Assembly: GCA_002421685.1 (NCBI GenBank)
Contig: DISB01000024.1
Span: forward strand, 6,938 to 70,937
Direction: 5' to 3'
DNA from: Bacteroidetes bacterium UBA6221
GTDB taxonomy: Bacteria > Bacteroidota > Bacteroidia > Chitinophagales > Chitinophagaceae
DNA length: 64,000 nucleotides
Part shown: positions 18,549 through 27,972 of the stretch, piece after piece
Position numbering within the stretch: position 1 is the stretch's first letter
How the letters are laid out: every line of letters begins with the position of its first letter
Program-made: the position numbers and the translations under genes
Notes under the pieces: model-generated
The model's input: the letters and a program-made list of their open reading frames with translations, nothing else
Told to the model about the DNA's origin: nothing
Database searches by the model: none

Positions 18549-19855
18549 TTTTGTTGTTGGGCAGGTAATACTATTGTAAAGGTCGCGCCTTCGTTTGGCT
18601 TGCCTGAGGCAAATATGTAGCCATTGTGTTTTTCCACTACCTTTTTGCATATCGACAATCCTATACCCGTGCCTTCAAATTGTTCAGCAGAGTGCAGGCG
18701 TTTGAACACAACGAACATTTGATCGTGATACTGCTCTTCAAAACCTATACCGTTATCGGCAACTGATATCCTGAAAAAATGCTCATCATACTTATCATAA
18801 GACACCCCGGGTATGTGCATCCCTTTTACCTTTTCAGCGCCAATTACAATTTGTGGCGGTGTATCCTGCCTGCAGAATTTTAAAGAATTCATTATCAGGT
18901 TCTGGAACAGTTGATGAACATGGTCGGGAATGGCCCTGAGCGTGGGAAGTTGACAGGTGGTGATTACAGCCTGTTTTTGTTCTATGTATTCATCCAGGTC
19001 GGAAAGCACGTTGTTCAATATCAAATTCAGGTCCACGTCATAAAAGTCCCCGGAGTCCTGGGCGGTCCGTGAAAAATCCAGGAGGTTTTTTACCAGTTGC
19101 TGCATTCTTGCCGACGATTTGATAATACGTTCCAGCAAGTCGGCCGCTTCCGGTTCAAACGTGCCACTATGTTTATCTTTCAGCATTTTACTGAACACCA
19201 TTATTTTGCGTATGGGCTCCTGCAGGTCGTGAGAGGCTACAAAAGCAAAACGCTCCAGCTCTTTATTGGTAACTTTCAACTGGTATATATTTTCCGCCAT
19301 CTGCTGGTTCAGCAAGTTTATCTTCTCCTCAGACAATCTTCTTGTTTCAATTTCCTTTTCGAGGCTCCTGTTTACGGCCATTAGTTTATGTTCCTGCATC
19401 AGTAGTTCACTGTTCTTCTTATACAGCTCTACAAACACTGCCACCTTTGCCCTTAACAGGTCCGCGTTTACAGGTTTGTATATATAATCAACACCACCCA
19501 ACTGGTAACCCTTAAATACATTGTCGTCGCCACGGTCGTTGGCTGTAATAAAAATTATTGGTACCTGTTTCAATTTGTCACGCTCATATATAAGCTCGGC
19601 GGTTTCAAATCCGTTCAGGTGCGGCATCTGTACATCCATAAGGATCAATGTGAAGTCCTGCTCCTTTAATAGTATTTTCAGCGCTTCCCTGCCGGATGTG
19701 GCAGTGCGTATTACGTAGTTGTCTTTTTCCAGTATGCTCTCTATCGAAAACAGGTTATCCTCCCTGTCATCAACCACCAATAGTTTGATTGCAGGGCTAT
19801 TCACCAGTATCTCGTGTTTTGCCAGTTCGGTCATACCCGCTATTTGTACAGCCAT
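18545..19855 (-). CDS. Soluble response regulator-histidine kinase (REC-HisKA-HATPase)
   Basis: No membrane segment is visible. From the N-terminus: a receiver domain (IKLLVVDDREDNLFS; phosphoacceptor Asp in LILMDVQMPHLNGFE; Lys in YIYKPVNADLL), a coiled-coil linker rich in Glu/Lys, a HisKA helix with the His in FVASHDLQEPIRK, and a HATPase with LIMNSLKFC, VADNGIGFE and GTGIGLSICKKVV. The frame is open further, but the ATG at 19855 (MAVQIAGMTEL) overlaps the upstream kinase end by 16 bp, while the ATG at 19834 would lie just after that stop; both are plausible. Overlap or contact with the poly-HAMP hybrid kinase gene implies coupled translation and a phosphorelay between the two. Confidence 0.9.
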   Translation of the reverse strand: MAVQIAGMTELAKHEILVNSPAIKLLVVDDREDNLFSIESILEKDNYVIRTATSGREALKILLKEQDFTLILMDVQMPHLNGFETAELIYERDKLKQVPIIFITANDRGDDNVFKGYQLGGVDYIYKPVNADLLRAKVAVFVELYKKNSELLMQEHKLMAVNRSLEKEIETRRLSEEKINLLNQQMAENIYQLKVTNKELERFAFVASHDLQEPIRKIMVFSKMLKDKHSGTFEPEAADLLERIIKSSARMQQLVKNLLDFSRTAQDSGDFYDVDLNLILNNVLSDLDEYIEQKQAVITTCQLPTLRAIPDHVHQLFQNLIMNSLKFCRQDTPPQIVIGAEKVKGMHIPGVSYDKYDEHFFRISVADNGIGFEEQYHDQMFVVFKRLHSAEQFEGTGIGLSICKKVVEKHNGYIFASGKPNEGATFTIVLPAQQQN

Positions 19856-22800
19856 ACCCTCATTAATGATAACAACTGATCTATTTTCAACGGTTTCGTA
19901 ATATAATCTGAAGCGCCGGCCTCTATACATTTTTCGCGGTCGCCTTTCATAGCTTTCGCCGTCACGGCGATTATTGGCAGCTTGGTATTTTTGTGCTCCC
20001 TCCTTATCTTCATCGTCGTCTCATAGCCATCCATTTCGGGCATCATAATATCCATCAGCACCATATCAATACCTGTACGTTCGCTCAATATGTCTATAGC
20101 CTCCTGCCCGCTTTCTGCCGTAATGGTATTTATCCTGTATTTTTCAAAGGCCGTGGTCAGCGCAAACAAATTACGAATATCGTCGTCCACCACCAATATA
20201 TTTTTACCGGCCAGCACATCTTCTTTCAGCCTCAGGTTTTCTATCACCTTTCGTTTTTCGGGCGAAAGGTCCTTATGGTTCAGGTGCAGATGCATCACTG
20301 TCTCTTCCAGCAGCAGTTCAATGGAATTCACATCCTTCAGGATAATACGGTTGGCAAATTGCTTTAATTGGGTCCGCTCCCTGGTAGAAAAATCTTTGGC
20401 CGAATAAATGATGATCGGCATCATCTGCACTTTGCGCGCTGTGCTTATCTCCATCACAAAATCCATACCGCCCAGGTCAGGAAGCGTGTAGTCCAGTATC
20501 ACGCAATCGTATGTATGTTCAGACATCAGTTGCAAAGCATCCCTCCCTGTTCTTGCTATTGTCAGCTCAATAAGGTCGCCATTGTACAGCATCTTCGCTA
20601 TCTGCGATGCGTCTATTTCGTTATCCTCCACTATTAGCAGGTGCTTGGGCATACTCACATTCAGCGTCGCAATATCATCAAACAATAAGGATAATGCTTC
20701 GGTATTGAGCGGCTTGAGGTGAAAGCTCCTTGCGCCTCGTTTCATTGCAAGTATTTTATTCTCTTCACCCGAGATAATGTGTACAGGAATATGCCGGAAA
20801 TTGATATCGTTTTTAAAGAGGTCAAGTATCTTCCATCCGCTGGCATCGGGCAATTTCACATCCAGCGTCACAGCGCATGGGTTGTACTTGTTCATCATAT
20901 CGAACACCTCGCCGAAATTGGTGGCGATTATCACTTTCAGTCCCATTTCGTGGGCCTTGTCTATCATTATTTTTGCAAACCTGATATCGTCTTCCACCAC
21001 CAGCACTACTTTGTCGGTAGCCGCCACCTGGTTCCTGTCATCGCCTGTTTCATTAATTATTTCATTCACCCCACCCAGGTCGCGTTCCGGCATTTTGGCT
21101 ACATGAGTGTTACTTACTGCAACATCCTGCGGACGATGGTACTCGCCGGCCTTCAACAATGCCGTCTTATCGCGTGTCAATGTCTCCGGGTTGTAGTCTA
21201 TTGGCAAATAGAGTATAAACGAACTGCCTAACCCCGCTTCGCTTTCCAGTTCTATCGTGCCGCCCAGCAGCTCCGCAAGGCCCCGGCTGATGGACAGCCC
21301 CAGGCCTGTGCCGCCGTATTTGCGGCTGGTAGAACCTTCGGCCTGCTGGAAGGCTTCGAAGATAATATTCTGTTTATCCCTGGAAATACCGATGCCTGTG
21401 TCCTTTATCTCGAACGCTACTACCTGTTTTGCACCATCCAGGTTAGGATTATCACTCTTCCATGTACGATTGGCCTCATATATCCTCAGGCGCACTTCAC
21501 CTTTTTCAGTAAACTTGAATGCATTCGACAGCAGGTTCTTGAGTATCTGGTTCAGGCGCTGAACGTCGGTTTCAATTATATCAGGCAGGTTTTCGTCTAT
21601 CTCAATGCTGAATTTGAGGTTCTTGCTTTCTGATATATGTTTGAACGTAGTTTCAACGAAGGAAGTAATTTCATTGAAGCGGACATTGATAAAGTCAGCG
21701 GTAATGTAACCCGACTCTATTTTGGAAAGGTCGAGGATATCATTGATCAACTGTATGAGGTCGTCGCCGCAACTGTGAATGGTTCTCGCATAGCGCACCT
21801 GTTTCTCTGTAAGGTTGCCTTCACTATTTTCAAACAACTGTTGAGCGAGTATAAGCAGCGAATTAAGCGGTGTGCGCAATTCGTGCGACATATTCGCAAG
21901 AAACTCCGACTTGTATTTAGACGTAAGCTGAAGCTGCTCTGCTTTTTCTTCCAGCGATTTGCGGGCTTCTTCTACCTCGCGGTTCTTGTTTTCAACTTCT
22001 TCTTTTTGTTTAACAAGCAGGTGCGCCTTATCCTGCAGTTCTTCGTTCGTTATCCTCAATTCATCCGTCAGCGATTGAGATTGCTCCAGCAGGTGCTCGG
22101 TCCTCGAGTTGGTTTCTATTGTATTCAGCATGATACCGATACTTTCAGTAAGCTGCTCCAGGAAGTCAAGGTGTGTTTCGCTGAAAGATTCGAATGAGCC
22201 TAATTCAATTACCGCCTTTATCTCCGTTTCAAACAACACGGGCAATACTATCAGGTTATGCGGCGCCGCCTGCCCAAGCCCCGAACCGATTTTCACATAA
22301 TCGGACGGCACACTGGTAAGTAGTATCCTTTCTTTTTCGACGGCGCACTGCCCTACCAGTCCCTCACCAAGGGCAAATATTTTTTTATCGTTCAGTTCAT
22401 CATTATACGCGTAAGCGGAGAATAACTGCAATGCTTTGCTGGATGCATTATCGTCTTGCTGCAGGATGTAGAACATGCCATATTGCGCGTTTACTACCTG
22501 CGCGAGCTCAGACAGGATGCGGCGGGTTACCGTATTCAGGTCTTTTTGCCCCTGCAGCATTTGTGTCAGCTTGGCCAGGTTCGATTTCAGCCAGTCCTGT
22601 TCCTGGTTGCGGAGTGTTGTCTCTTTCAGGTTGGCTATCATCTGGTTGATAGTGTCCTTCAATTCTTCTACCTCGCCTTTAGCCTCTACGCGTATGGTAC
22701 GGGTAAGGTCGCCTTTTGTCACCGCCGACGCTACCTCTGATATGGCGCGCACCTGCGTAGTAAGGTTTTCGGCAAGCTGGTTCACGTTCTCTGTCAGGTT

Positions 22801-25800
22801 CTTCCAGATACCTGATGCACCCGGCACATTGGCCTGCCCGCCCAGCCGGCCTTCCACACCCACTTCGCGGGCAACGGTGGTTACCTGATCGGCAAATACG
22901 GCCAGGGTATCTATCATCTCGTTAATGGTATCTGTCAACTGCGCTACCTCGCCGCGGGAACTAATCGAGAGTTTTTGTTTCAGGTTACCTGTTGCCACTG
23001 CGGTTACTACCTTGGCAATACCCCGCACCTGGCCGGTCAGGTTCGATGCCATCATGTTTACCGAATCTGTCAAGTCTTTCCATGTTCCGCCCACACCCTG
23101 TACCCTGGCCTGTCCGCCCAGTTTACCTTCGGTACCTACCTCGCGGGCCACGCGCGTCACCTCGAAGGCAAAGGAGTTCAACTGGTCCACCATCGTATTG
23201 ATAGTTTTTTTCAGGTCGAATATTTCTCCTTTTACATCAATGGTCACTTTCTTGGAAAGGTCGCCACCGGCAACGGCCTTCGTTACCTCTGCAATATTTC
23301 GCACCTGCGATGTCAGGTTCCCGGTCATCTGGTTTACCGAGTCGGTCAGGTCTTTCCATATACCGGCCACACCCGGCACGAAGGCCTGCCCGCCCAGCTT
23401 GCCATCCGTACCCACCTCGCGGGCCACGCGCGTCACCTCCGATGCAAAGGCGCGCAACTGGTCCACCATGGTATTGAGCGTTTCTTTCAGTTGCAATATT
23501 TCACCCCGCACGTCCACCGTTATTTTGCGCGACATATCGCCGTTGGCTACCGCAATGGCCACGTCCGCTATATTCCGCACCTGGTCGGTCAGGTTGCCCG
23601 CCATCTGGTTTACAGAATCTGTCAGGTCTTTCCATGTACCCGCAACACCCGGCACGTGCGCCTGCCCGCCCAGTTTGCCTTCCGTACCCACTTCGCGCGC
23701 CACGCGGGTCACTTCCGATGCAAACGCCCTCAACTGCTCCACCATGGTATTAATGGTGTTCTTCAGCTCGAGTATCTCGCCTTTTACATCCACTTCTATT
23801 TTGCGCGACAGGTCGCCGTTCGCCACAGCTGTCGTCACTTCAGCGATATTCCGCACCTGGCCTGTCAGGTTCGATGCCATTTTATTTACCGAATCGGTCA
23901 GGTCTTTCCACGTACCGCCTACACCCGGCACATCAGCCTGCCCGCCCAGTTTGCCCTCAGAGCCTACCTCCCTGGCAACACGTGTCACTTCCGAGCCAAA
24001 TGAATTCAATTGGTCCACCATTGTATTGATGGTGTTTTTCAATTCCAGTATCTCGCCCTGTACGTTCACCGTTATCTTCTTGGATAGGTCTCCCTTGGCA
24101 ACGGCGGTTGTTACTTCCGCAATATTCCGTACCTGGGCCGTCAGGTTGCTACCCATCTGGTTTACCGAATCTGTCAGGTCTTTCCACGTACCGCCCACAC
24201 CCTGCACTTTTGCCTGCCCGCCCAGTTTGCCTTCCGTACCTACTTCCAGCGCCACCCTGGTCACTTCCGAGGCAAATGAGTTGAGCTGGTCCACCATCGT
24301 ATTGATAGTATTTTTCAGGTCAAGTATCTCACCGGCAACATTCACGGTGATTTTTTTAGACAGGTCGCCCTTGGCTACCGCCGTTGTCACCTCGGCTATA
24401 TTCCGCACCTGCGCCGTCAGGTTACTACCCATCTGGTTCACGGAGTCGGTCAGTCCTTTCCATACACCGGCTACGCCTTTCACCTTGGCCTGGCCGCCCA
24501 GTTTACCTTCGGTACCCACCTCCAGCGCCACGCGCGTTACTTCCGATGCAAAAGAATTAAGCTGGTCCACCATTGTATTGATGGTATTTTTCAGTTCCAG
24601 TATTTCACCCTGCACATCCACAGTTATCTTTTTAGACAAGTCGCCGTTGGCTACCGCGGTAGTTACGTCTGCTATATTCCGCACCTGTGCCGTCAGGTTC
24701 GATGCCATCTGGTTTACACTATAGGTCAGGTCCTTCCATACGCCACCCACGCCTTTTACTGTCGCCTGCCCGCCCAGCTTACCTTCTGAGCCTACCTCCC
24801 GCGCCACGCGTGTTACCTCCGAGCCAAACGAATTCAACTGGTCCACCATCGTATTGATTGTATCCTTCAGTTCCAGTATCTCGCCCTGCACGTCCACGGT
24901 AATTTTTTTAGACAGGTCGCCCTTGGCTACGGCTGTAGTAACTTCTGCAATATTCCGCACCTGCGCGGTCAGGTTTCCTGCCATCTGGTTTACCGAGTCG
25001 GTCAGGTCCTTCCATACACCGCCTACGCCTTCCACCGTAGCCTGCCCGCCCAGCTTACCTTCAGAACCAACCTCCCGCGCCACCCTGGTCACTTCCGAGC
25101 CAAACGAATTCAACTGGTCCACCATGGTGTTGATGGTGTTCTTCAATTCCAGTATCTCACCCTGCACGTCCACCGTTATCTTCTTCGAGAGGTCGCCGTT
25201 GGCTACCGCCGTCGTTACTTCCGCAATATTCCGCACCTGTGCCGTCAGGTTGCTGCCCATCTGGTTTACCGAGTCGGTCAGGTCTTTCCACACACCGCCC
25301 ACACCTTTCACTTTCGCCTGGCCGCCCAGTTTGCCTTCAGAGCCTACCTCCCTGGCCACGCGGGTCACTTCGGCCGAGAAGGAATTGAGCTGGTCCACCA
25401 TCGTGTTAATGGTATTTTTCAGCTCGGATATCTCGCCTTTTACGTCCACTGTTATTTTGCGCGACAGGTCGCCTTTGGCCACCGCCGTTGTCACCTCGGC
25501 TATATTCCGCACCTGGCCTGTCAGGTTCGATGCCATCTGGTTTACCGAATCCGTCAGGTCTTTCCAGGTACCGGCTACGCCTTTTACCTGCGCCTGCCCG
25601 CCCAGTTTGCCCTCTGTACCTACTTCCAGCGCCACGCGGGTCACCTCCGACGAAAAAGAGTTCAACTGGTCCACCATAGTATTGATGGTATTTTTCAATT
25701 CCAGTATCTCGCCCTTTACGTCCACGGTAATTTTCTTAGACAGGTCGCCCCTTGCCACGGCCGTAGTTACTTCGGCTATATTCCGCACCTGGCCCGTCAG

Positions 25801-26514
25801 GTTCGATGCCATCTGGTTTACCGAATCCGTCAGGTCCTTCCATACACCGGCCACACCTTTTACCTTCGCCTGTCCGCCCAGCTTACCTTCAGTACCTACC
25901 TCCAGCGCCACGCGGGTTACCTCCATAGAGAAGAGGTTCAGTTGTTTTACCATGTCGTTCACCTCTTTGGCGATGCGTGCAAACTCACCCTGCAACACAT
26001 GGTCGCCTATCTGGGTGGGCATTTCATGTGAGAGGTTGCCCTTGGCTACCGAACTGATCACCCCTGCTATCTCGATGGTCGGGTGCACCAGGTCCGATAT
26101 CAGCGTGTTTAAAGAGTCAATGCTTGTACTCCACGACCCTCTTGCAAAAGGCACATCTATCCTGTGCGTCAGTTTACCCTGTTTGCCAATTGTCTTGCTG
26201 GCCCGGTTAAATTCCTGGGTCATCCGCTGGTTCAGCGAGATTATTTCATTCAGCGAATCACATATTTTACCGCTGATGCCTATTTTATCAATGGGCATCC
26301 GCACGTCAAAGTTACCATTGCGAACTTCTGTCAGCACGTTCAGCAGTTCCAGGTACAGCGCCTCCGACGGCCGGGTATCGTATATATAGTCTATGTGTTC
26401 CTTTTTCGGCTTTTTCTTTCGCGGCGTCGCGGCTGTCGTTGTGGAAATTTCCGCAATTTCCATACTTATATCTTCAGCGGGTGTGTTGTCAGCCATATTG
26501 TTCGTGGAGTTCAT
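19840..26514 (-). CDS. Giant soluble hybrid histidine kinase with 12 tandem HAMP-type repeats, GAF and three REC domains
   Basis: A 2224-residue protein with no membrane helix or signal peptide. Residues 1-198: a Lys/Pro-rich start and two diverged HAMP-like units. Residues 199-1302: twelve repeats of exactly 92 residues, each beginning VTR(V)A-EVG and containing GKLGGQA, WKDLTDSVNQM and GDLSKKITV. Residues 1325-1470: GAF domain. About 1475-1535: coiled coil. His1544 (LANMSHELRTPLNS) in HisKA, then HATPase with LLSNAFKFTEKG, IKDTGIGI and GGTGLGLSISRG. Three receivers follow, with Asp in TLDVKLPDASG, ILDYTLPDLGG and LMDIMMPEMDG. The HAMP chain resembles fungal group III kinases (Nik1/Os-1 type), which sense osmotic stress; that role here is only an analogy. 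The REC-kinase at 18545-19855 is its operon partner. Confidence 0.93.
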   Translation of the reverse strand: MNSTNNMADNTPAEDISMEIAEISTTTAATPRKKKPKKEHIDYIYDTRPSEALYLELLNVLTEVRNGNFDVRMPIDKIGISGKICDSLNEIISLNQRMTQEFNRASKTIGKQGKLTHRIDVPFARGSWSTSIDSLNTLISDLVHPTIEIAGVISSVAKGNLSHEMPTQIGDHVLQGEFARIAKEVNDMVKQLNLFSMEVTRVALEVGTEGKLGGQAKVKGVAGVWKDLTDSVNQMASNLTGQVRNIAEVTTAVARGDLSKKITVDVKGEILELKNTINTMVDQLNSFSSEVTRVALEVGTEGKLGGQAQVKGVAGTWKDLTDSVNQMASNLTGQVRNIAEVTTAVAKGDLSRKITVDVKGEISELKNTINTMVDQLNSFSAEVTRVAREVGSEGKLGGQAKVKGVGGVWKDLTDSVNQMGSNLTAQVRNIAEVTTAVANGDLSKKITVDVQGEILELKNTINTMVDQLNSFGSEVTRVAREVGSEGKLGGQATVEGVGGVWKDLTDSVNQMAGNLTAQVRNIAEVTTAVAKGDLSKKITVDVQGEILELKDTINTMVDQLNSFGSEVTRVAREVGSEGKLGGQATVKGVGGVWKDLTYSVNQMASNLTAQVRNIADVTTAVANGDLSKKITVDVQGEILELKNTINTMVDQLNSFASEVTRVALEVGTEGKLGGQAKVKGVAGVWKGLTDSVNQMGSNLTAQVRNIAEVTTAVAKGDLSKKITVNVAGEILDLKNTINTMVDQLNSFASEVTRVALEVGTEGKLGGQAKVQGVGGTWKDLTDSVNQMGSNLTAQVRNIAEVTTAVAKGDLSKKITVNVQGEILELKNTINTMVDQLNSFGSEVTRVAREVGSEGKLGGQADVPGVGGTWKDLTDSVNKMASNLTGQVRNIAEVTTAVANGDLSRKIEVDVKGEILELKNTINTMVEQLRAFASEVTRVAREVGTEGKLGGQAHVPGVAGTWKDLTDSVNQMAGNLTDQVRNIADVAIAVANGDMSRKITVDVRGEILQLKETLNTMVDQLRAFASEVTRVAREVGTDGKLGGQAFVPGVAGIWKDLTDSVNQMTGNLTSQVRNIAEVTKAVAGGDLSKKVTIDVKGEIFDLKKTINTMVDQLNSFAFEVTRVAREVGTEGKLGGQARVQGVGGTWKDLTDSVNMMASNLTGQVRGIAKVVTAVATGNLKQKLSISSRGEVAQLTDTINEMIDTLAVFADQVTTVAREVGVEGRLGGQANVPGASGIWKNLTENVNQLAENLTTQVRAISEVASAVTKGDLTRTIRVEAKGEVEELKDTINQMIANLKETTLRNQEQDWLKSNLAKLTQMLQGQKDLNTVTRRILSELAQVVNAQYGMFYILQQDDNASSKALQLFSAYAYNDELNDKKIFALGEGLVGQCAVEKERILLTSVPSDYVKIGSGLGQAAPHNLIVLPVLFETEIKAVIELGSFESFSETHLDFLEQLTESIGIMLNTIETNSRTEHLLEQSQSLTDELRITNEELQDKAHLLVKQKEEVENKNREVEEARKSLEEKAEQLQLTSKYKSEFLANMSHELRTPLNSLLILAQQLFENSEGNLTEKQVRYARTIHSCGDDLIQLINDILDLSKIESGYITADFINVRFNEITSFVETTFKHISESKNLKFSIEIDENLPDIIETDVQRLNQILKNLLSNAFKFTEKGEVRLRIYEANRTWKSDNPNLDGAKQVVAFEIKDTGIGISRDKQNIIFEAFQQAEGSTSRKYGGTGLGLSISRGLAELLGGTIELESEAGLGSSFILYLPIDYNPETLTRDKTALLKAGEYHRPQDVAVSNTHVAKMPERDLGGVNEIINETGDDRNQVAATDKVVLVVEDDIRFAKIMIDKAHEMGLKVIIATNFGEVFDMMNKYNPCAVTLDVKLPDASGWKILDLFKNDINFRHIPVHIISGEENKILAMKRGARSFHLKPLNTEALSLLFDDIATLNVSMPKHLLIVEDNEIDASQIAKMLYNGDLIELTIARTGRDALQLMSEHTYDCVILDYTLPDLGGMDFVMEISTARKVQMMPIIIYSAKDFSTRERTQLKQFANRIILKDVNSIELLLEETVMHLHLNHKDLSPEKRKVIENLRLKEDVLAGKNILVVDDDIRNLFALTTAFEKYRINTITAESGQEAIDILSERTGIDMVLMDIMMPEMDGYETTMKIRREHKNTKLPIIAVTAKAMKGDREKCIEAGASDYITKPLKIDQLLSLMRVWLYK
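22609..25920 (-). repeat. Twelve in-frame 276-bp tandem repeats coding the HAMP array
   Basis: The region codes residues 199-1302 of the giant kinase as 12 consecutive units of 92 codons. The middle units differ at only a few residues (for example units 3, 4 and 5), while units 11 and 12 are the most diverged. At DNA level the units stay closely similar, which makes unequal crossing-over and assembly collapse likely. Confidence 0.92.
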
Positions 26515-26708
26515 AAATAAATATTGAGCGTGTATGAATGGTAATGCTTATTGATTATAAAGGACTTGAAACCGTACCGCGATTGCGGTCTATGTATAAT
26601 ACGAAAGAGGCATAGCTTCATCTTTTATAAAAAGTGTAGAATTGACTTCGTAAGAACTAACACTGCAAAAAACCGTGCCACGGCTCCGGTTACCTCCCAT
26701 GCAGGCCC

Positions 26709-26736
26709 AAAAAAACCGGCCATAATATTGGCCGGT
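26709..26736 (-). terminator. Rho-independent terminator behind a lost gene
   Basis: On the minus strand the 7-bp stem ACCGGCC/GGCCGGT with an AT-rich loop is followed by seven T residues. It sits 25 bp after the stop of the VOC gene remnant, not after any intact gene, so it appears to be an orphan of that gene. Confidence 0.75.
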
Positions 26737-26761
26737 CACATACAGTCTCTATGCAAAAAAA

Positions 26762-26842
26762 TTACTGCGCCGAATGCAGCGATACATGGTTGCCCTCCGT
26801 ATCTTCAAATGTGCCCGTAAGGATTTTTAAGAATTTAGTCCC
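26762..26842 (-). pseudogene. C-terminal remnant of a VOC/glyoxalase-like gene
   Basis: The minus strand codes GTKFLKILTGTFEDTEGNHV followed by SLHSAQ and a stop. FxDTEGNxxxLHS is the typical C-terminal strand of VOC-superfamily (glyoxalase/bleomycin-resistance) proteins. Upstream the frame loses similarity; a neighbouring frame reads KTTPENQPR, which suggests a frameshift near 26842. No start or metal-binding N-terminal half is visible before repeat element 1. A normal terminator remains downstream. Confidence 0.5.
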
Positions 26843-26934
26843 TCGGTTGATTTTCCGGCGTAGTCTTACACAAACCCACCGGTAGAACGCGGCCCGCTCC
26901 CCTAATAGTATATTTTGCACCGGCTCGACAGAAG

Positions 26935-27075
26935 GTTGATAATCACAACAATTTTACGTATATTTGTAAATATAGTCATCCGCATCCCCAGATGCGATGC
27001 AGCAGTTCTTTGACATACTTAGCACGGAATAATTCGGTAAAATTCAGCATCTGTCCTGGCCACCCTGGAAGACAG
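26935..27075 (+). repeat. Dispersed promoter/boxA-like element, copy 1 (diverged)
   Basis: Contains the shared block ending in CAATTTTACGTATATTTGTA (-7 box TATATTTG at 26959-26966), with GTTG 20 nt upstream at 26935-26938. Exactly 40 nt after the -7 box, TCTTTGACATA lies at 27007-27017. A dyad CTGTC...GACAG follows at 27051-27075, in the place of the TGTTCC...GGAACA dyad of the other copies. A small GCATC/GATGC hairpin sits between promoter and boxA-like site. The GGAACAAAA tail was not found, so this copy is shorter or decayed. Confidence 0.65.
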
Positions 27076-27282
27076 TTATACATAATAACAATTTTACAAC
27101 CATCAATCAACCACCGTGATTACCTCAAAAAACGATATCAAACGATACAAAACAACAGGTTTTGCAGGCTCCGGAAAAAACAAAAGAAAAAGCCTTATAT
27201 ATAACGCATAAAAAAGGGACGTCCCGCCCCCTTAAAAAAAACTTTATGCCTCACGACTTACGCCTTATGACTTACGCCTAAA

Positions 27283-27939
27283 TCACCCCGGTATCCTCGA
27301 CATATACTTTTCCATTTCCTTTATCTGGGCTACCACCTGCTCATTTTTCGATTTGCAGGATTTGGCTTTGCTGAAGTACAGTTTTGAGCTGCGGAAATCC
27401 CTGCGCTGCATGCACAGTCCCGAAAGTTGCAGGTAAGCAGTAGCCTCGCTGTCCTTATCGGGCAGGCCCATTTTCACCGCCTTGCGCAGGTATTCGTAGG
27501 CTTCTTTATTGTTCCCTTTCTTAAACGCGATGGCGCCCAGTTGCAGGTAAGCGCTGCCTTCAAATTCTTTCTCGGGCATACCGGCGGCCAGTCCTTTCTT
27601 CAGGTCTTCCTCCGCTTTGTCCAGGTCGTCGGTCATGGTAGACAGGTTGGCACGCAACATATAATAAGACGACCGCACGGGCTTATACAGCAGGTTTGGG
27701 TATTTCACCTTGTCCATCAGCTTTTGCGCGCCCTCCATATCGCCATCTTCAATATATTTCTGTATCAGCGTCATGGGCCCTATCAGGAAGTGGGCGACCA
27801 CCATCAGTATCGCCACCAGGAAAGGCAGCCAGGCTATCCACCAGGTCACCTCAAAACCCAGCCAGAAACCCAGGCCCAACATTAGTATTGCCAATGGCAG
27901 ACGGTACAGTACTATAAAACGTCTTAAAGCTAATTTCAT
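27283..27939 (-). CDS. TPR-repeat protein with two N-terminal membrane helices
   Basis: A 218-residue protein. Two hydrophobic helices at about residues 12-30 and 33-55 form a membrane hairpin. A soluble tail follows with tetratricopeptide-like helix pairs: EDGDMEGAQKLMDKVK, DLDKAEEDLKKGLAAG, GNNKEAYEYLRKAVKMG and RDFRSSKLYFSKAKSC. TPR tails bind partner proteins, so it may be an inner-membrane scaffold. Its start is 33 bp after the stop of the GroES-like gene on the same strand, so the two may be cotranscribed. Confidence 0.82.
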   Translation of the reverse strand: MKLALRRFIVLYRLPLAILMLGLGFWLGFEVTWWIAWLPFLVAILMVVAHFLIGPMTLIQKYIEDGDMEGAQKLMDKVKYPNLLYKPVRSSYYMLRANLSTMTDDLDKAEEDLKKGLAAGMPEKEFEGSAYLQLGAIAFKKGNNKEAYEYLRKAVKMGLPDKDSEATAYLQLSGLCMQRRDFRSSKLYFSKAKSCKSKNEQVVAQIKEMEKYMSRIPG

Positions 27940-27972
27940 TTGAATTTTTAAATTGGGTGCAAAGATAGTTCT

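Larger units (their letters stand above)
26515..27282. other. Gene-free region with a decayed gene end, terminator and repeat element 1
   Basis: These 768 bp carry no credible intact gene. They hold a minus-strand terminator (26709-26736), the last codons of a VOC-family gene (26762-26842) and repeat element 1 (26935-27075). At 27206-27281 there are short palindromes (GGGACGTCCC) and a 13-bp direct repeat (ACTTACGCCT in two neighbouring copies). It reads as a site of past gene loss and repeat insertion. Confidence 0.6.

Noticed and set aside
22925..26389. Two very long plus-strand open frames (599 and 511 codons) opposite the HAMP repeats
   Set aside because: They are the antisense of the 276-bp repeats; the same codon pattern repeats 12 times, so one open antisense unit makes the whole strand open. 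No family match and the real product is plain on the other strand.
19840..26514. Chemoreceptor (MCP) interpretation of the HAMP array
   Set aside because: No membrane segments or MCP signalling hairpin; the C-terminus is a complete hybrid kinase.
26551..26820. An 89-codon plus-strand frame in the gene-free region
   Set aside because: It has no recognisable domain, crosses the terminator hairpin and is opposite the VOC remnant, whose DTEGN motif is much more convincing.
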